Shown: positions 46,994-57,095, counted from the first letter of the stretch. The stretch is DNA of 64,000 nucleotides from Chryseolinea soli (GCF_003589925.1 NZ_CP032382.1:8177390-8241389); one strand, 5' to 3'. Notes: generated by a model not told the origin, from the sequence alone. Made by a program: numbers and translations.

Positions 46994-49648
46994 CTATTCA
47001 CTCCTCAACGAAGTTACCGGATTCATCAAGGCAGCTTTCACGGATTGAAAACTGATGGTGAACGCGGCGATGAAAAGCGCGACAAGTCCCGCCACCGCGA
47101 AGATCCACAATCGGATCTCCATTTTATAGGCAAAGCTCTCCAGCCATTGATTCATGGCATACCATGAGATCGGAGTTGCAATGACGATAGCGATCAAAAC
47201 CAATTTTATAAAGTCGCTCGATAATAAGGCAATGATGTTGCGCACGTCCGCACCCAATACTTTTCGGATCCCAATTTCTTTGGTACGCAGCTCTGCGGTA
47301 TACGTGGCCAAACCGAGGAGCCCCAGACACGCAATGAAGATGGCCAGGCAAGCGAATGTTGTAAACAGTCTTCTGAAAATGAAATCGGACTGGTATTGAC
47401 GGTTAAAGTCATCGTCGAGAAAACTGTACAGAAAGGGTCTGTGGGGTACCAGCCGGCTCCAGACCGCTTTTATCTCCTGAATGGTTCCTGGAATATTTTC
47501 GGTTTTTATTTTCAGCGTCATGTAACGGCTCGCGTAAGCCTCGAAGGGCAGGGTTAACGGCTCGATCGTCCGGTGCAGGGAGATGAAATTGAAGTCTTTC
47601 ACAACACCGATCACCACGCCCTTTCTTCCCCATTGGTCAAATTTTTTACCTACGATATCCGCGGGATTCGTATATCCGTATTGTTTTGCCGCCGCTTCGT
47701 TCACCACCAAGGCACTGGTGGAATCGGACGGAAACTCACGGGAATACGATCTTCCGGCAACGAGTTTCAAACCAAAGTGCGTAATGAAATCTATTCCGAC
47801 CTGGAAGATGGGTTGACCCAGCCCTTTCATTTCTCCGTCAGCGCCCTGTATTTCAGTGCCTGCATTCGGGAAATGGCTTCCCGGTACACTCCTGGAAAAG
47901 GCCGACGATAAAACCGCCGGGATAGATTCCATTTCGGTTTTCAATACCTGGGATTTTCGATTGACCGCTTCATCGTAGTTGTAATCCAAAACCAGCATGC
48001 GCTCTTTGTCAAATCCCAGATCCTTGTCCAGCAGTTGGTTCATTTGAGAATAGACAATGATGGTTCCCGCAATCAAAGCAATGGAAAGACTGAATTGAAA
48101 GATCACCAATCCTCTTCTCAGGTTAATGCCACCGGCAGTTGACCGCGTGACGCCCTTTAAAACCAAAGCCGGTCTGAAACCGGACAAGACCAGTGCTGGA
48201 TAAGAACCTGCTACCAGTCCAATCAAAAGCATGCCCCCGATCATGAAAGGGATCGTCTGCCAATTGACGAAGCGAAGGACCACCAACTGTTTTCCGGTAA
48301 AGTCGATCATGTAGGGCAATGCAACAAAAACAATCAGGGCGGCCACCATCATCGACAGAAAAACGATGAGGAAGGATTCGCCCAAAAATTGAAAGATCAA
48401 GCTACTCCGCTCAGCGCCAATCGATTTTCGTATGCCGACTTCTTTTCCACGCTCCATGGACCTTGCGGTGGCGAGATTCATAAAGTTGATGATAGCAATC
48501 ACCAGAATAAAAATGCCGATGATGGAGAATACATAAATGTTCGGCAAACTGCCGGTCTCTCCGGGTTGTCTTTCGGCGAAGGTTCGCAGATAAACATTTT
48601 TCAGTGGTTCAATCCCAATGGTATAATTGGGGTCCTTCTGCACTCTGGTCAGGAAAGCCGGAATTTTTTGCTTGAAGGCAGCCTCATTGAACTGGTCTTT
48701 CACAAGGAAATACGTATAAGAATCCACATAGCCCCACTCATCGAAGATCTCGGGCCTGGACTTCTTAAATGTGCTCATCGAAAGCAAGGCATTAAAACGA
48801 AAGTGCGAATTGGAAGGTACATCTTTCATGATGCCCGTCACGGTATAGTCGCCCGCGTTCGACCTTCCTGCCGATTCGCTGCCATGCAATGCTTTACCAA
48901 TGGGATCTGCATCGCCAAAATATTTTTTGGCGGTGCTTTCGGTAAGGACGATGCTGTAGGGGGCTGCCAATACGGTCTTCGGATTGCCGCGTACCAATGG
49001 CCAACTGAATACGTCAAACGCGGTAGAGTCCATAAAGAAAACACCATCCTCCTGGTAGATCTTGTCTTCATAGGTGAGCAAAATATCGGCCCGGCCGGAG
49101 AATTGAACCACTTTCTCGATCTCCGGAAAATCCTGTCGAAGGGCTGGTCCGATGGGGGCATTTCCCCAAACCCAAAATGGATTTGCCTTTGCACTTTCTT
49201 CCGAATCCTTTGCCGATTTGTATCCATGGATCACCCGGTAGATCCGGTCGCCTTTTTCATGGTAGTTGTCATAGGACAATTCATCCTGCACAAACATGAA
49301 AATCAGAAAGCAACACGCCATCCCCAACCCCAGTCCAAAAATATTAATGACCGAATAGGCTTTCTTTTTAACGAGGTTTCTCCAGGCGATTTTAAAATAA
49401 TTTTTGACCATGGCATATTGGGTTAGCGTGGGTGTATGTTTTAGATTTTTCAGCAAGATGGGCCTGAGCAGCTTGAGCATTTCCCAGGTATACATTCGTT
49501 TTGCTTTGGCCGGTGAGAATTGCTCGACATGGTCGAAGAAAAGTTCTTCCATGTCGCCTTCGATCTCTTCCAGGTATTCTTTCTTCAGAAAGAACCTCAG
49601 GAATTTGACCGGCCATTCGGGAGGATTGATTTCGCCGGGCTGGATCAT
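46994..49648 (-). CDS. MacB/FtsX-like ABC permease with PadR-linked prefix domain
   Basis: This encodes 884 residues from the ATG at 49648 (MIQPGEINPPEWPVKFL); the ATGA overlap with the PadR stop decides this start. The prefix (KEYLEEIEGDMEELFFDHV) is followed by YSVINIFGLGLGMACCFLIFMFV, MacB-type domains, an FtsX block (INFMNLATARSMERGKEVGIR) and a second block (EIGIRKVLGADVRNIIALLSSD). The layout is identical to the permeases at 15659 and 53503. ATPase not nearby. Confidence 0.92.
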   Translation of the reverse strand: MIQPGEINPPEWPVKFLRFFLKKEYLEEIEGDMEELFFDHVEQFSPAKAKRMYTWEMLKLLRPILLKNLKHTPTLTQYAMVKNYFKIAWRNLVKKKAYSVINIFGLGLGMACCFLIFMFVQDELSYDNYHEKGDRIYRVIHGYKSAKDSEESAKANPFWVWGNAPIGPALRQDFPEIEKVVQFSGRADILLTYEDKIYQEDGVFFMDSTAFDVFSWPLVRGNPKTVLAAPYSIVLTESTAKKYFGDADPIGKALHGSESAGRSNAGDYTVTGIMKDVPSNSHFRFNALLSMSTFKKSRPEIFDEWGYVDSYTYFLVKDQFNEAAFKQKIPAFLTRVQKDPNYTIGIEPLKNVYLRTFAERQPGETGSLPNIYVFSIIGIFILVIAIINFMNLATARSMERGKEVGIRKSIGAERSSLIFQFLGESFLIVFLSMMVAALIVFVALPYMIDFTGKQLVVLRFVNWQTIPFMIGGMLLIGLVAGSYPALVLSGFRPALVLKGVTRSTAGGINLRRGLVIFQFSLSIALIAGTIIVYSQMNQLLDKDLGFDKERMLVLDYNYDEAVNRKSQVLKTEMESIPAVLSSAFSRSVPGSHFPNAGTEIQGADGEMKGLGQPIFQVGIDFITHFGLKLVAGRSYSREFPSDSTSALVVNEAAAKQYGYTNPADIVGKKFDQWGRKGVVIGVVKDFNFISLHRTIEPLTLPFEAYASRYMTLKIKTENIPGTIQEIKAVWSRLVPHRPFLYSFLDDDFNRQYQSDFIFRRLFTTFACLAIFIACLGLLGLATYTAELRTKEIGIRKVLGADVRNIIALLSSDFIKLVLIAIVIATPISWYAMNQWLESFAYKMEIRLWIFAVAGLVALFIAAFTISFQSVKAALMNPVTSLRSE

Positions 49649-49995
49649 ATTACTTTCAACTCGTGCGCCACTGCCCCGACCGTTGCTTCGATGGAATCCC
49701 ACAACCCGGCACGGATCTCTTTCATCTCCGCCAGCACCTTGCGGGCATACGACGTCGTGGTGTAGATGCGCTTGCGCTTCCCTCCTCTCTTCAGCGTGGT
49801 TTCGCCAAACTCGGAAGTTAGAAATCCCTTCTCCTCCATGCGCTTCAGGGCCGACTGGATGGAACCCACGCTGAGTTTCTCATTCAAACGGGATTCAAGT
49901 TCCCGTTTGATCTCAACGCCATAGGCATTTGCTTGCAGGGTGGCCACGGTCAATAAAACCAGTTCCTCAAATTCACCGAGCTTTGTTTTCTTCAT
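49645..49995 (-). CDS. PadR family transcriptional regulator
   Basis: This encodes 116 residues from the ATG at 49995 (MKKTKLGEFEELVLL). Winged-helix blocks: LLTVATLQANAYGVEIKRELE, VGSIQSALKRMEEKGFLTS and the wing KRGGKRKRIYTTTSYAR. Its TGA overlaps the permease ATG by an ATGA junction (49645-49648), so translation is coupled. A directly repeated 15-bp sequence lies just upstream and is the probable operator. Confidence 0.92.
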   Translation of the reverse strand: MKKTKLGEFEELVLLTVATLQANAYGVEIKRELESRLNEKLSVGSIQSALKRMEEKGFLTSEFGETTLKRGGKRKRIYTTTSYARKVLAEMKEIRAGLWDSIEATVGAVAHELKVI

Positions 49996-50014
49996 GATTA
50001 CGGATATTAATCGC

Positions 50015-50063
50015 AATTGCAGTAAATATAGGAGAATATTTTATTCTTAATTGCAGTAAATAT
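50015..50063 (-). promoter_or_regulatory. Direct-repeat operator candidate upstream of padR
   Basis: AATTGCAGTAAATAT occurs at 50015-50029 and again, exactly, at 50049-50063, starts 34 bases apart. The first copy lies 19 bases upstream of the PadR start codon. The sequence differs from the dyads before the other two PadR genes. Confidence 0.65.
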
Positions 50064-50355
50064 CAAAAAAAGTGGTTTTGAGGGGATTTCCGGGTGTAAA
50101 TAAACCTTGGGTATTCTTTTCCATCCCACAGTTCTGACTACTATAATATGATATGCGACTTCGCAATTTTGGGGCTTACATCTTTCCCATTGCCCAATCA
50201 TTCATCTTTCATTCACACAACTCTCCTTGTCGTCGGAAATATCAGTATCAAAATGACAAAGCGCCTGATCTACTCTTCGACATCAGTTCACCGTGGCCCT
50301 CATCTGCGCTATTACAGACGAAATTATTATCTTGATTCCAAACAAATATGCCTTC

Positions 50356-51081
50356 ATGAATCAAAAAATAAGGAAATCAGTCTTTAGCATAGAAAGAGAT
50401 CGAACACTCGTACTTATGTTCCTGGCTATCGTTGGAATTTGGTTTGGATTCGCTTGGTATCTAAAAAGAAATTACTTTGACGCGTCTGCAGAAACTGCAG
50501 GACAACTTGGCGACACATTCGGCGTAATCAATTCTCTGTTCTCTGCCTTGGCCTTTGCCGGTCTTTTCTACACCATTCGATTGCAGAAAAAAGAACTGCA
50601 CGAAACTAAATTGGAATTCAGACTACAAAATCAGACGCTGCAAAGACAAAACTTCGAAAATACTTTCTTCAACCTAATACAATCTCGCAAGGACGTAATC
50701 TATTATCTGGAATCGGCCAAATATGACGCTTCCTATCAGAGCGGCGAAGATCATTTGGATCAAATTGCGCACAATTTAAAGGCATACCTACCAGACGCGC
50801 TCAATCTTCAGGGCAAACAGATTACACAAACTGAGCTGGAGCAATTCAATAGTTTGATTCCATCCAAATCAATTGATCCATACATCCGGTCGCTTAACAA
50901 AGTCCTACAATACGTTCAAGAGAATACTGCAAATGAAAAGGATCGGCTGTTTTATAATTCCATCATATCATCCAAGCTACTAACTGATGAAGCTATTTTA
51001 TTAAGCTACTACGTTCTATTGGGAGGAGCAGATCTTGAGACGCGTGGCCGCATTGACTACATGCTGAAATCTAACACCTAA
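50356..51081 (+). CDS. Putative phage abortive infection protein (putAbiC-like)
   Basis: This encodes 241 residues from the ATG at 50356 (MNQKIRKS); a GTG 21 codons earlier is in frame but less likely. Two N-terminal membrane helices are seen (about 18-33 LVLMFLAIVGIWFGFAWYL and 50-70 GVINSLFSALAFAGLFYTI). The cytoplasmic part has LQNQTLQRQNFENTFFNLIQ and is helical, matching the putAbiC family. It appears as a single A+T-rich gene between a PadR gene and a glycosidase gene, so recent acquisition is likely. Members are thought to sense phage infection and stop growth. Confidence 0.72.
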   Translation: MNQKIRKSVFSIERDRTLVLMFLAIVGIWFGFAWYLKRNYFDASAETAGQLGDTFGVINSLFSALAFAGLFYTIRLQKKELHETKLEFRLQNQTLQRQNFENTFFNLIQSRKDVIYYLESAKYDASYQSGEDHLDQIAHNLKAYLPDALNLQGKQITQTELEQFNSLIPSKSIDPYIRSLNKVLQYVQENTANEKDRLFYNSIISSKLLTDEAILLSYYVLLGGADLETRGRIDYMLKSNT

Positions 51082-51124
51082 TCCAAATTTCTAATCTAAG
51101 TCAATGGGAAAAAGAATTCCCCGA

Positions 51125-52792
51125 TCACCAAGTCAACTCCACCAACGACACGCCCTGCCTCGGCAAGTCAAACGTCAGGACTGCCTTTCCATCGGGGGCG
51201 TCCTTCCATTCAGGCGATGTATACAGTTGTAACTGTCCGGCGCTCTCGAGTGCCTGGTATTGTTCGGGCGTTACCTGCTGGGGGCTGCCCAGGCCTTTCC
51301 ATTTTTCAAATGCGTTGCTGAAATGCTGGTCCACGCGGTAGTGATGGACCATCACTTTGTATGCTGCGATTCCCTCAACGGTTAACTCAATAGGAGAAGA
51401 CGCGCCGGATACATTATCATCATGATAGTTCCATACCATGACCCAAACCGAATTCTGTTTTGTGCTGGCAATCGCAGAGACATCGTTTTGTTCGGTCACA
51501 CCCTTAGCGATGATGTCGGCAGCGCTCCGTCCGTGGTCCGATCGCACCAAAATTCTTTTTCCCTCCATCATGCCGAACATGCGGAAGACATTCAACACGG
51601 GTTTGTCGACGCCATGCGTGGCCAGATCGCGGAAGCCGGCAAACCATTCCTGATCTTCAAATTCAAACGACCAGCTTACGGCGCCTTTCAAATTCACTTT
51701 GTACTGATCCACCAGCTCATAGATCCTGGCAAATGATGATGCCGTATAACTGGAATACATCGTTCCGTTGCGATAGCCAAATTTCGGGTCTCTCTTTTCC
51801 GAACATGCCGCACATCCCTCGGGATCGCATTCACCGATAATGATTGGAATATCTTTCAACTCAGGAAATGAATTGACTGCTTCAAAAGCTTTCTGTATGT
51901 CTTTCAACTGTGCTCCCATATTCATGCGGATATGTCCATCGGTGAATTCCGGTGAGCCCTTGGCGTGAAAACCGATGTATTGCAGTGGTGTTCCTGTTTT
52001 TCCTGTGGCATAGTTCTTCCCGTGAAGACAATGTTCCATGAAGTTGGTGAGGTAGCGATAGGCCTTTTCACTTCTCGGGCTGGTGGTGTGTGGTCCACCG
52101 ATCGTACATTCCGGGCAGGCCCGCTTCAGTCCATCCGCAGCATAGTCGTACAATTTGCAGTACTCTTCGAATGTACCCGACCAATAGCCAATGTCCGGCT
52201 CATTCCATACTTCCCATAGCCATGTCATGACCTCTTGTTTCCCATAACGATCGATAGAATGCTTCACCCATTGATATACCAGCTCCCTCCACTTATTATA
52301 ATCCTTTGGCGGATACGTCCAGCCGGTCCATAAGTTGCCGCCTTTGCTCCAGGTGTGTTCATACGGCTCCGGTTTCGAGGAAAGGTCTTTTGGCATGAAC
52401 CCGATTTCCATCAGCGGTTTCATTCCCTTTTTTATGTACGTATCGACGATGCTGTCGACCACGGTCCAATTGTAGATCGCTTTACCCTTCTTGTCTTCTT
52501 TATAAGCATCCGTGTAGCCCCACTTGAGATCGGGGCCTGGGCTGTTGCCTTTGGAGGTCAGAAGATTGTGGGCTCTCACATAGACGGTGACCGGACTTAG
52601 TTGCTTCAATTCTGTCAACAACTTCTGACCATCTCTCCGGGTGGTGTAGTTGGGTTCATCGTATCCAAAGAACGACCAGAACGGTGTCATCTCCCCTACC
52701 GGCTTTGACGCGTCCACTTGGATGGCTACCGGGCGTTGCTGTGCAAACGAAAATCGTAAACCAAAAAGCAGGATAATTAGTAATACACGATT
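51125..52792 (-). CDS. Glycoside hydrolase family 39 (beta-xylosidase-like), exported
   Basis: This encodes 555 residues from the ATG at 52792 (MNRVLLIILLFGL). The signal peptide ends near FSFAQ. The TIM barrel has WLWEVWNEPDIG with acid/base E199, and IIIGECDPE with nucleophile E322, the GH39/clan A pair. GFFGYDEPNY-like and VYVRAHNLL blocks near the N-terminus also fit. A C-terminal beta domain ends in GVSLVELTW. It probably cleaves xylosides or related alpha/beta-linked sugars. Alone on its strand, convergent with the putAbiC gene (43 bases). Confidence 0.85.
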   Translation of the reverse strand, partial: NRVLLIILLFGLRFSFAQQRPVAIQVDASKPVGEMTPFWSFFGYDEPNYTTRRDGQKLLTELKQLSPVTVYVRAHNLLTSKGNSPGPDLKWGYTDAYKEDKKGKAIYNWTVVDSIVDTYIKKGMKPLMEIGFMPKDLSSKPEPYEHTWSKGGNLWTGWTYPPKDYNKWRELVYQWVKHSIDRYGKQEVMTWLWEVWNEPDIGYWSGTFEEYCKLYDYAADGLKRACPECTIGGPHTTSPRSEKAYRYLTNFMEHCLHGKNYATGKTGTPLQYIGFHAKGSPEFTDGHIRMNMGAQLKDIQKAFEAVNSFPELKDIPIIIGECDPEGCAACSEKRDPKFGYRNGTMYSSYTASSFARIYELVDQYKVNLKGAVSWSFEFEDQEWFAGFRDLATHGVDKPVLNVFRMFGMMEGKRILVRSDHGRSAADIIAKGVTEQNDVSAIASTKQNSVWVMVWNYHDDNVSGASSPIELTVEGIAAYKVMVHHYRVDQHFSNAFEKWKGLGSPQQVTPEQYQALESAGQLQLYTSPEWKDAPDGKAVLTFDLPRQGVSLVELTW

Positions 52793-53178
52793 CATACAGA
52801 CGGTTTTCGGGGTTTGGTTTTTTGCGAGTCCATGAAAAATCAATCAGCAAACGGTTAAGGAGCAGGTGTCCGCTCCGGTTTTCCATTTTAAGTGTTGAAT
52901 ATACGATTATAGAGGTTTAGGAGAATGTTTGAAAATAATCGATGTCTTTCTTTATGGAGGTCCTCCTCGCGTACATCAGCGGTAGAACCCGCTCTTCATG
53001 CCCCGTCCTTTTTCGGCGTTGTGGAGTGGAAATCCAATCCCTCGAGGCGATCAGAAACACCATGAGCATGCGGGCAGGGCTATCAACCTTGGAATCTCAT
53101 TGGCTCGCTCGTGATTTCAAGCCAGAAATTTGGAATCATCCCAAATCCATTTATATTTGTTAGACAAATCGAATAGAA
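52793..53178. other. 386-bp divergent intergenic stretch
   Basis: It lies between the GH39 and PadR genes. Apart from the PadR operator candidate at 53155-53169 I see no gene, RNA or strong hairpin. A 73-codon rightward frame (52942-53163) lacks protein character. Confidence 0.5.
53155..53169 (+). promoter_or_regulatory. Short dyad operator candidate upstream of padR
   Basis: ATTTGT (53155-53160) and ACAAAT (53164-53169) form a perfect six-base dyad around TAG, ten bases before the PadR start. This may be the autoregulatory site; it is shorter than that before the PadR gene at 15336. Confidence 0.45.
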
Positions 53179-53499
53179 ATGCCGAAAGAATATCTCGGAG
53201 AATTTGAGGAACTGGTTTTAACATTAGTCGCCATCCTGGACAAAGAGGCGTACGGAAACGCTATTGTCAAGGAGATTGAAGAACAAATCCACCGGCAGGT
53301 AAATCTCGGAGGCGTTCACGTTACCCTCTACAGGCTTGAAGACAAAGGCTACATCAAGTCGCGCGTGGGCGGTGCCACCAGTGAGCGGGGAGGAAGAAGA
53401 AAGCGATTCTTTACCATCACCGCCGCCGGACTTTCCCTTCTGAAATCGATGAAGGAAGATCGTCAGCATTTATGGAAGTTAATCCCTCAACTGAAATAG
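53179..53499 (+). CDS. PadR family transcriptional regulator
   Basis: This encodes 106 residues. Winged-helix blocks: EFEELVLTLVAILDKEAYGNAIVKEIE, GGVHVTLYRLEDKGYIKSR and GGRRKRFFTITAAG. It is close in sequence to the PadR proteins at 15336 and 49645. The permease ATG lies only three bases after its stop, so the pair is coupled. Confidence 0.93.
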   Translation: MPKEYLGEFEELVLTLVAILDKEAYGNAIVKEIEEQIHRQVNLGGVHVTLYRLEDKGYIKSRVGGATSERGGRRKRFFTITAAGLSLLKSMKEDRQHLWKLIPQLK

Positions 53500-53502
53500 T
53501 CT

Positions 53503-56085
53503 ATGGAAACGCCACAGTTGCCCCAATGGATATTGGTCATGCTTCGCTGGATTTGTCCGGCAGAGTTGTTTGAGATGATCGAAGGTGATCTGATCGAACA
53601 GCTTCATGTTGACACACAACGCTATGGGCCGGCACGCGCGCGACGCAAAGCCATCCTCCATGCTCTTGACTTTATCCGGCTGGGCATCATTGCGAGAAAC
53701 GGCATGCCATCCTTCAATACGCCCATGACCTTCCACTTTTTCCGGTTTTTCTTTCGGGGAATGAAAAAGCACGCGGGATATTCCTTTATCAACATCAGCG
53801 GGCTGGCCCTTGGATTGGCAACGGTATTGCTGATGATGATCTATGTATTCGATGAGTATCGCTATGACAGGTTTCACAAAGACTCCGAAAAGGTTTTCAG
53901 GATCGTGAGCAAGATAGACCTGGGTGGTGAAATCCTTTACACAGCATTTAGCCCCAATGCGCTTTCCGATGCCATCAAACACGATTATCCACAAATCGAG
54001 TATGTTACCAGAGCTTCTTTTTTTGGTCCGTCGCAGTCACTGGTTTCAGACAAAAGCGAGGTGTATGCCCGGGGACTTGCAGCCGACCCGGCTTTTTTCA
54101 AGATCTTTTCATTTACGTGTATAGAGGGAAATCTTGCCACGGCGCTGGAACTATCGGACTTAACCGCCATCGTGATCACAAAAGATCTGGCGATAAAACT
54201 TTTTGGACAATACCGCGACGTTGTCGGCAATACACTACGAGACGGACGTCGCATAGCAGCGGTCATCGAAAATGTTCCCAACAACTCTCATATCCAGTTT
54301 GACTTTGTAACGGGATTTATGCCGTACACACCTGAAATGGCCATTTGGGGTAATTTTGGATCGTATCACTATGTAAAGTTTAAGGACGTCCGCAACGTTC
54401 CGGAGGTCCAACAAAGTTTGCAGGCGCTTCTGACCAGTCGCCTGAATGCCGATCCCCATACTGCTGGGTTCAAAGGAACGCTTCGTTTTCAACCGCTGAC
54501 GGCTATACATCTGGATGAGGTCACCTATTCCATGGAGCCTGTCGGGAAGGGAAACAAACAGTACGCCATCATTTTTACCGTGATGGCCATCTTCATTCTG
54601 GCCATTGCCTGCATCAACTTTACAAACCTGGCGACTGTGCGGGGGATCAGACGAGCCAAAGAGATCGGGGTGAGAAAAACCATTGGCGCCGTTCGGTTTC
54701 AGTTAGTCATGCAACTGCTTGGCGAGTCCATGATGGCTGCAACCATCGCCATGAGCATCGCTTTGCTGATCGCAGCCTTGGCACTTGAGCCATTCAACGT
54801 GCTTACACAAAAGCATATCACTTTTGACTATCAAAGCTTTGGCGTGCCCTTACTGGTCTCTTTTGGAGCGATGATCCTATCCGGTATCTTATCGGGGATC
54901 TATCCCGCCTTTGTTCTCTCTTCGGTCAAAGCTTCTTCCTTGATAAAAGGCGCCCCATCGACGAACATGGGCGGCGGGTACTTGTCCAAGTCTCTTGTCG
55001 TGCTGCAGTTTACGTTTTCCATCATGATCGTCTCCGGCACGCTCGTAGTGTATTCGCAACTCCAATATATCCGGAACAAAAATCTTGGCTATCAGCGGGA
55101 AAACATTATCCGCATTCACAACGGTTCCAAAAAATATGCATCCTTTAAAGCCGCACTGCTGACGCATCCCGGTGTCAAATCAATTTGTGCTGCCGATCAA
55201 AACCTGACAGAAGTCTTCGGTGCAGGGGGTATTGACTGGCCGGGACGAACCTCGACCGGTGCGGTGCTCGTGCATTCGATTGACGTGGATTCGGATTTTT
55301 TGGAGACCATGAAGATAGCGCTTGTAAAGGGCTGGAATTTCAGCGCTGACGAAAAGATCGATACGGCCTCTTTACTGGTCAATGAAGAAGCGGCCAGATT
55401 GTTTGGTATCGACGATCCACTTGGCTTACGCGTTCAGGGTGTATGCAAAGGTGGCGCGACCGTAGTGGGCGTTGTGCAGGACTTTCACTTTAAATCCATT
55501 CATGAGAAAGTCGCGCCCATTCTGATCCTGCAAAGAAATGTCGAATTCCGCTACAAGAACGTCATGGTCCGCGTCGAGGGCGATATGAAACAAAATATCG
55601 CCACCATCGAAAACGTCTGGAAACAGTTCAACCCGGACGATCCGTTCAAGTACAGCTTCATGGACGATGATTTTGCAGCGTTGTATCGCACGGAAGAAGT
55701 CACGGAAACGCTGTTCAAAATTTTTGCAGGGCTCGGCATTGTCATCGCGTGCCTCGGATTGTTTGGTCTGTCATCCTTTACGGTAGAGATGAAGAATAAA
55801 GAATATTCCATCCGGAAAGTGTTCGGCGCATCCTCTTCATCGCTATTTTATTCATCAACGATGAGTCATTTGGCCCTGGTCTTCATCGCCACGGTCATTG
55901 CCGGTCCTTTGGCGTATTATTTTGCAGCGCAGTGGTTGGGTACATTTGCTTATCACGCCCCGCTTTCGATCTATCCATTTGTCATCGCGGGAGCCACTTC
56001 CGTCGTACTCGCCTTTGCCACCGTCGCCTATCAATCCGTCCGGGTAGCCGTTACAAAGCCGAATGCGATACTTCGCGCGGAATAA
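53503..56085 (+). CDS. MacB/FtsX-like ABC permease with PadR-linked prefix domain
   Basis: This encodes 860 residues. The prefix (FEMIEGDLIEQLHVDTQRYG) is shared with the permeases at 15659 and 46994. Then come GYSFINISGLALGLATVLLMMIYV, MacB-type domains, an FtsX block (IACINFTNLATVRGIRRAKEIG; VRKTIGAV) and a final block (IRKVFGASSSSLFYSSTMSHL). The substrate is unknown and no ATPase is adjacent. It is the third member of a paralogue set in this window. Confidence 0.92.
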   Translation: METPQLPQWILVMLRWICPAELFEMIEGDLIEQLHVDTQRYGPARARRKAILHALDFIRLGIIARNGMPSFNTPMTFHFFRFFFRGMKKHAGYSFINISGLALGLATVLLMMIYVFDEYRYDRFHKDSEKVFRIVSKIDLGGEILYTAFSPNALSDAIKHDYPQIEYVTRASFFGPSQSLVSDKSEVYARGLAADPAFFKIFSFTCIEGNLATALELSDLTAIVITKDLAIKLFGQYRDVVGNTLRDGRRIAAVIENVPNNSHIQFDFVTGFMPYTPEMAIWGNFGSYHYVKFKDVRNVPEVQQSLQALLTSRLNADPHTAGFKGTLRFQPLTAIHLDEVTYSMEPVGKGNKQYAIIFTVMAIFILAIACINFTNLATVRGIRRAKEIGVRKTIGAVRFQLVMQLLGESMMAATIAMSIALLIAALALEPFNVLTQKHITFDYQSFGVPLLVSFGAMILSGILSGIYPAFVLSSVKASSLIKGAPSTNMGGGYLSKSLVVLQFTFSIMIVSGTLVVYSQLQYIRNKNLGYQRENIIRIHNGSKKYASFKAALLTHPGVKSICAADQNLTEVFGAGGIDWPGRTSTGAVLVHSIDVDSDFLETMKIALVKGWNFSADEKIDTASLLVNEEAARLFGIDDPLGLRVQGVCKGGATVVGVVQDFHFKSIHEKVAPILILQRNVEFRYKNVMVRVEGDMKQNIATIENVWKQFNPDDPFKYSFMDDDFAALYRTEEVTETLFKIFAGLGIVIACLGLFGLSSFTVEMKNKEYSIRKVFGASSSSLFYSSTMSHLALVFIATVIAGPLAYYFAAQWLGTFAYHAPLSIYPFVIAGATSVVLAFATVAYQSVRVAVTKPNAILRAE

Positions 56086-56202
56086 AAGCACGTAGCCCTC
56101 AGCACGCTAATTCATTGAAAATGAGCGCCAAATCGCCATTTTTTGAATAAAAAGGAGCAAATCTGCCCCGGCTTCCAAAAAAAAATCTTAAAAATTGTAT
56201 CC

Positions 56203-56244
56203 GTAGTCAAATGGCTACGTATATATTTGTAGTCAAATGGCTAC
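56203..56244 (+). promoter_or_regulatory. Duplicated palindromic operator upstream of arsR
   Basis: GTAGTCAAATGGCTAC occurs at 56203-56218 and 56229-56244, exact copies 26 bases apart. Each is a near-perfect palindrome (GTAG-CA..TG-CTAC). They lie just upstream of the ArsR start codon (56270), so an ArsR dimer probably binds each and represses its own operon. Confidence 0.85.
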
Positions 56245-56269
56245 ACAATAATCAAAAACGATTTTGGGT

Positions 56270-56602
56270 ATGAAACTTAGAAGAGATCCTTTTCAGGCGA
56301 TAGCCGACCCCACCCGGAGGGCCATCCTGGTTTTGCTCGCTGCGCAGACCATGACCGCCGGCGCTATTGCCGACAACTTTGCGACCGCACGACCTACCAT
56401 CTCAAAGCATATGCAAATATTGAGCGAGTGCGAGCTGATCGAAGCGAGTCAGCAGGGGCGGGAAATTTTTTATCAACTAAGAGCCGATAAAATGAAAGAC
56501 ATCGATCAGTGGCTGGCACAATTCAGGAAGATCTGGGAATCCCGCTTTGATCAATTGGACCATGTATTATCAACCCTTCAAAATAAAAACGATGAAGCTT
56601 AA
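56270..56602 (+). CDS. ArsR family winged-helix repressor
   Basis: This encodes 110 residues from the ATG at 56270 ([20 protein letters not shown]); a TTG two codons earlier is less likely. The HTH lies at [42 protein letters not shown]. The metal-binding Cys pair of metal-sensing ArsR proteins is absent, so it belongs to the metal-free group that controls SRPBCC-type operons. It overlaps the next gene by 11 bases. Two operator copies precede it. Confidence 0.93.
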   Translation: MKLRRDPFQAIADPTRRAILVLLAAQTMTAGAIADNFATARPTISKHMQILSECELIEASQQGREIFYQLRADKMKDIDQWLAQFRKIWESRFDQLDHVLSTLQNKNDEA

Positions 56603-57095
56603 CTTACAATTCGACTTCCTGGTCGACAAGGCAAAAAACACCATTACCCTGAGACGCGAATTTGCGGCACATCGCCAGTTGGTTTGGGATGCGCACACCA
56701 AAAGCGAGTTGCTGGATCAATGGTTTGCTCCCAGACCGCTTACTGTAAAAACAAAATCAATGGATTTCAGAGACGGAGGCCACTGGCATTACGTGATGGT
56801 CGAGCCTTCGGGATCAGAATACTGGGGTCGTTTGGATTATCTGAAAATACGTCCGATCGACAACTATACGGCGCTCGATGGATTTTCCGACGCCTCTGGC
56901 AACATCAACCCAGACCTTCCCCGTGCCCAGTGGGATGTAAGCTTTCAAGACCTTGCCAAACATGCTCTTGTTCAAACGATCGTCACCTATAAATCGCTGG
57001 CCGATTTGGAAACGGTCATAAAAATGGGAATGGAACAAGGAATGACCTCCACGCTGGAAAGATTGGATGACTTGTTACTCACACTCACTAAATAA
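56592..57095 (+). CDS. SRPBCC (AHSA1-like) family protein
   Basis: This encodes 167 residues from the ATG at 56592 ([18 protein letters not shown]), overlapping the ArsR end by 11 bases. The START/Bet v1-like fold shows as [24 protein letters not shown], then [16 protein letters not shown] and [18 protein letters not shown], the AHSA1 marks. Members bind hydrophobic ligands or assist Hsp90-type chaperones. With ArsR it forms a common two-gene module. Confidence 0.9.
   Translation: MKLNLQFDFLVDKAKNTITLRREFAAHRQLVWDAHTKSELLDQWFAPRPLTVKTKSMDFRDGGHWHYVMVEPSGSEYWGRLDYLKIRPIDNYTALDGFSDASGNINPDLPRAQWDVSFQDLAKHALVQTIVTYKSLADLETVIKMGMEQGMTSTLERLDDLLLTLTK

Noticed and set aside
52942..53163. A 73-codon rightward frame before PadR
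   Set aside because: No motif; it runs through the PadR operator and has no plausible start signal.
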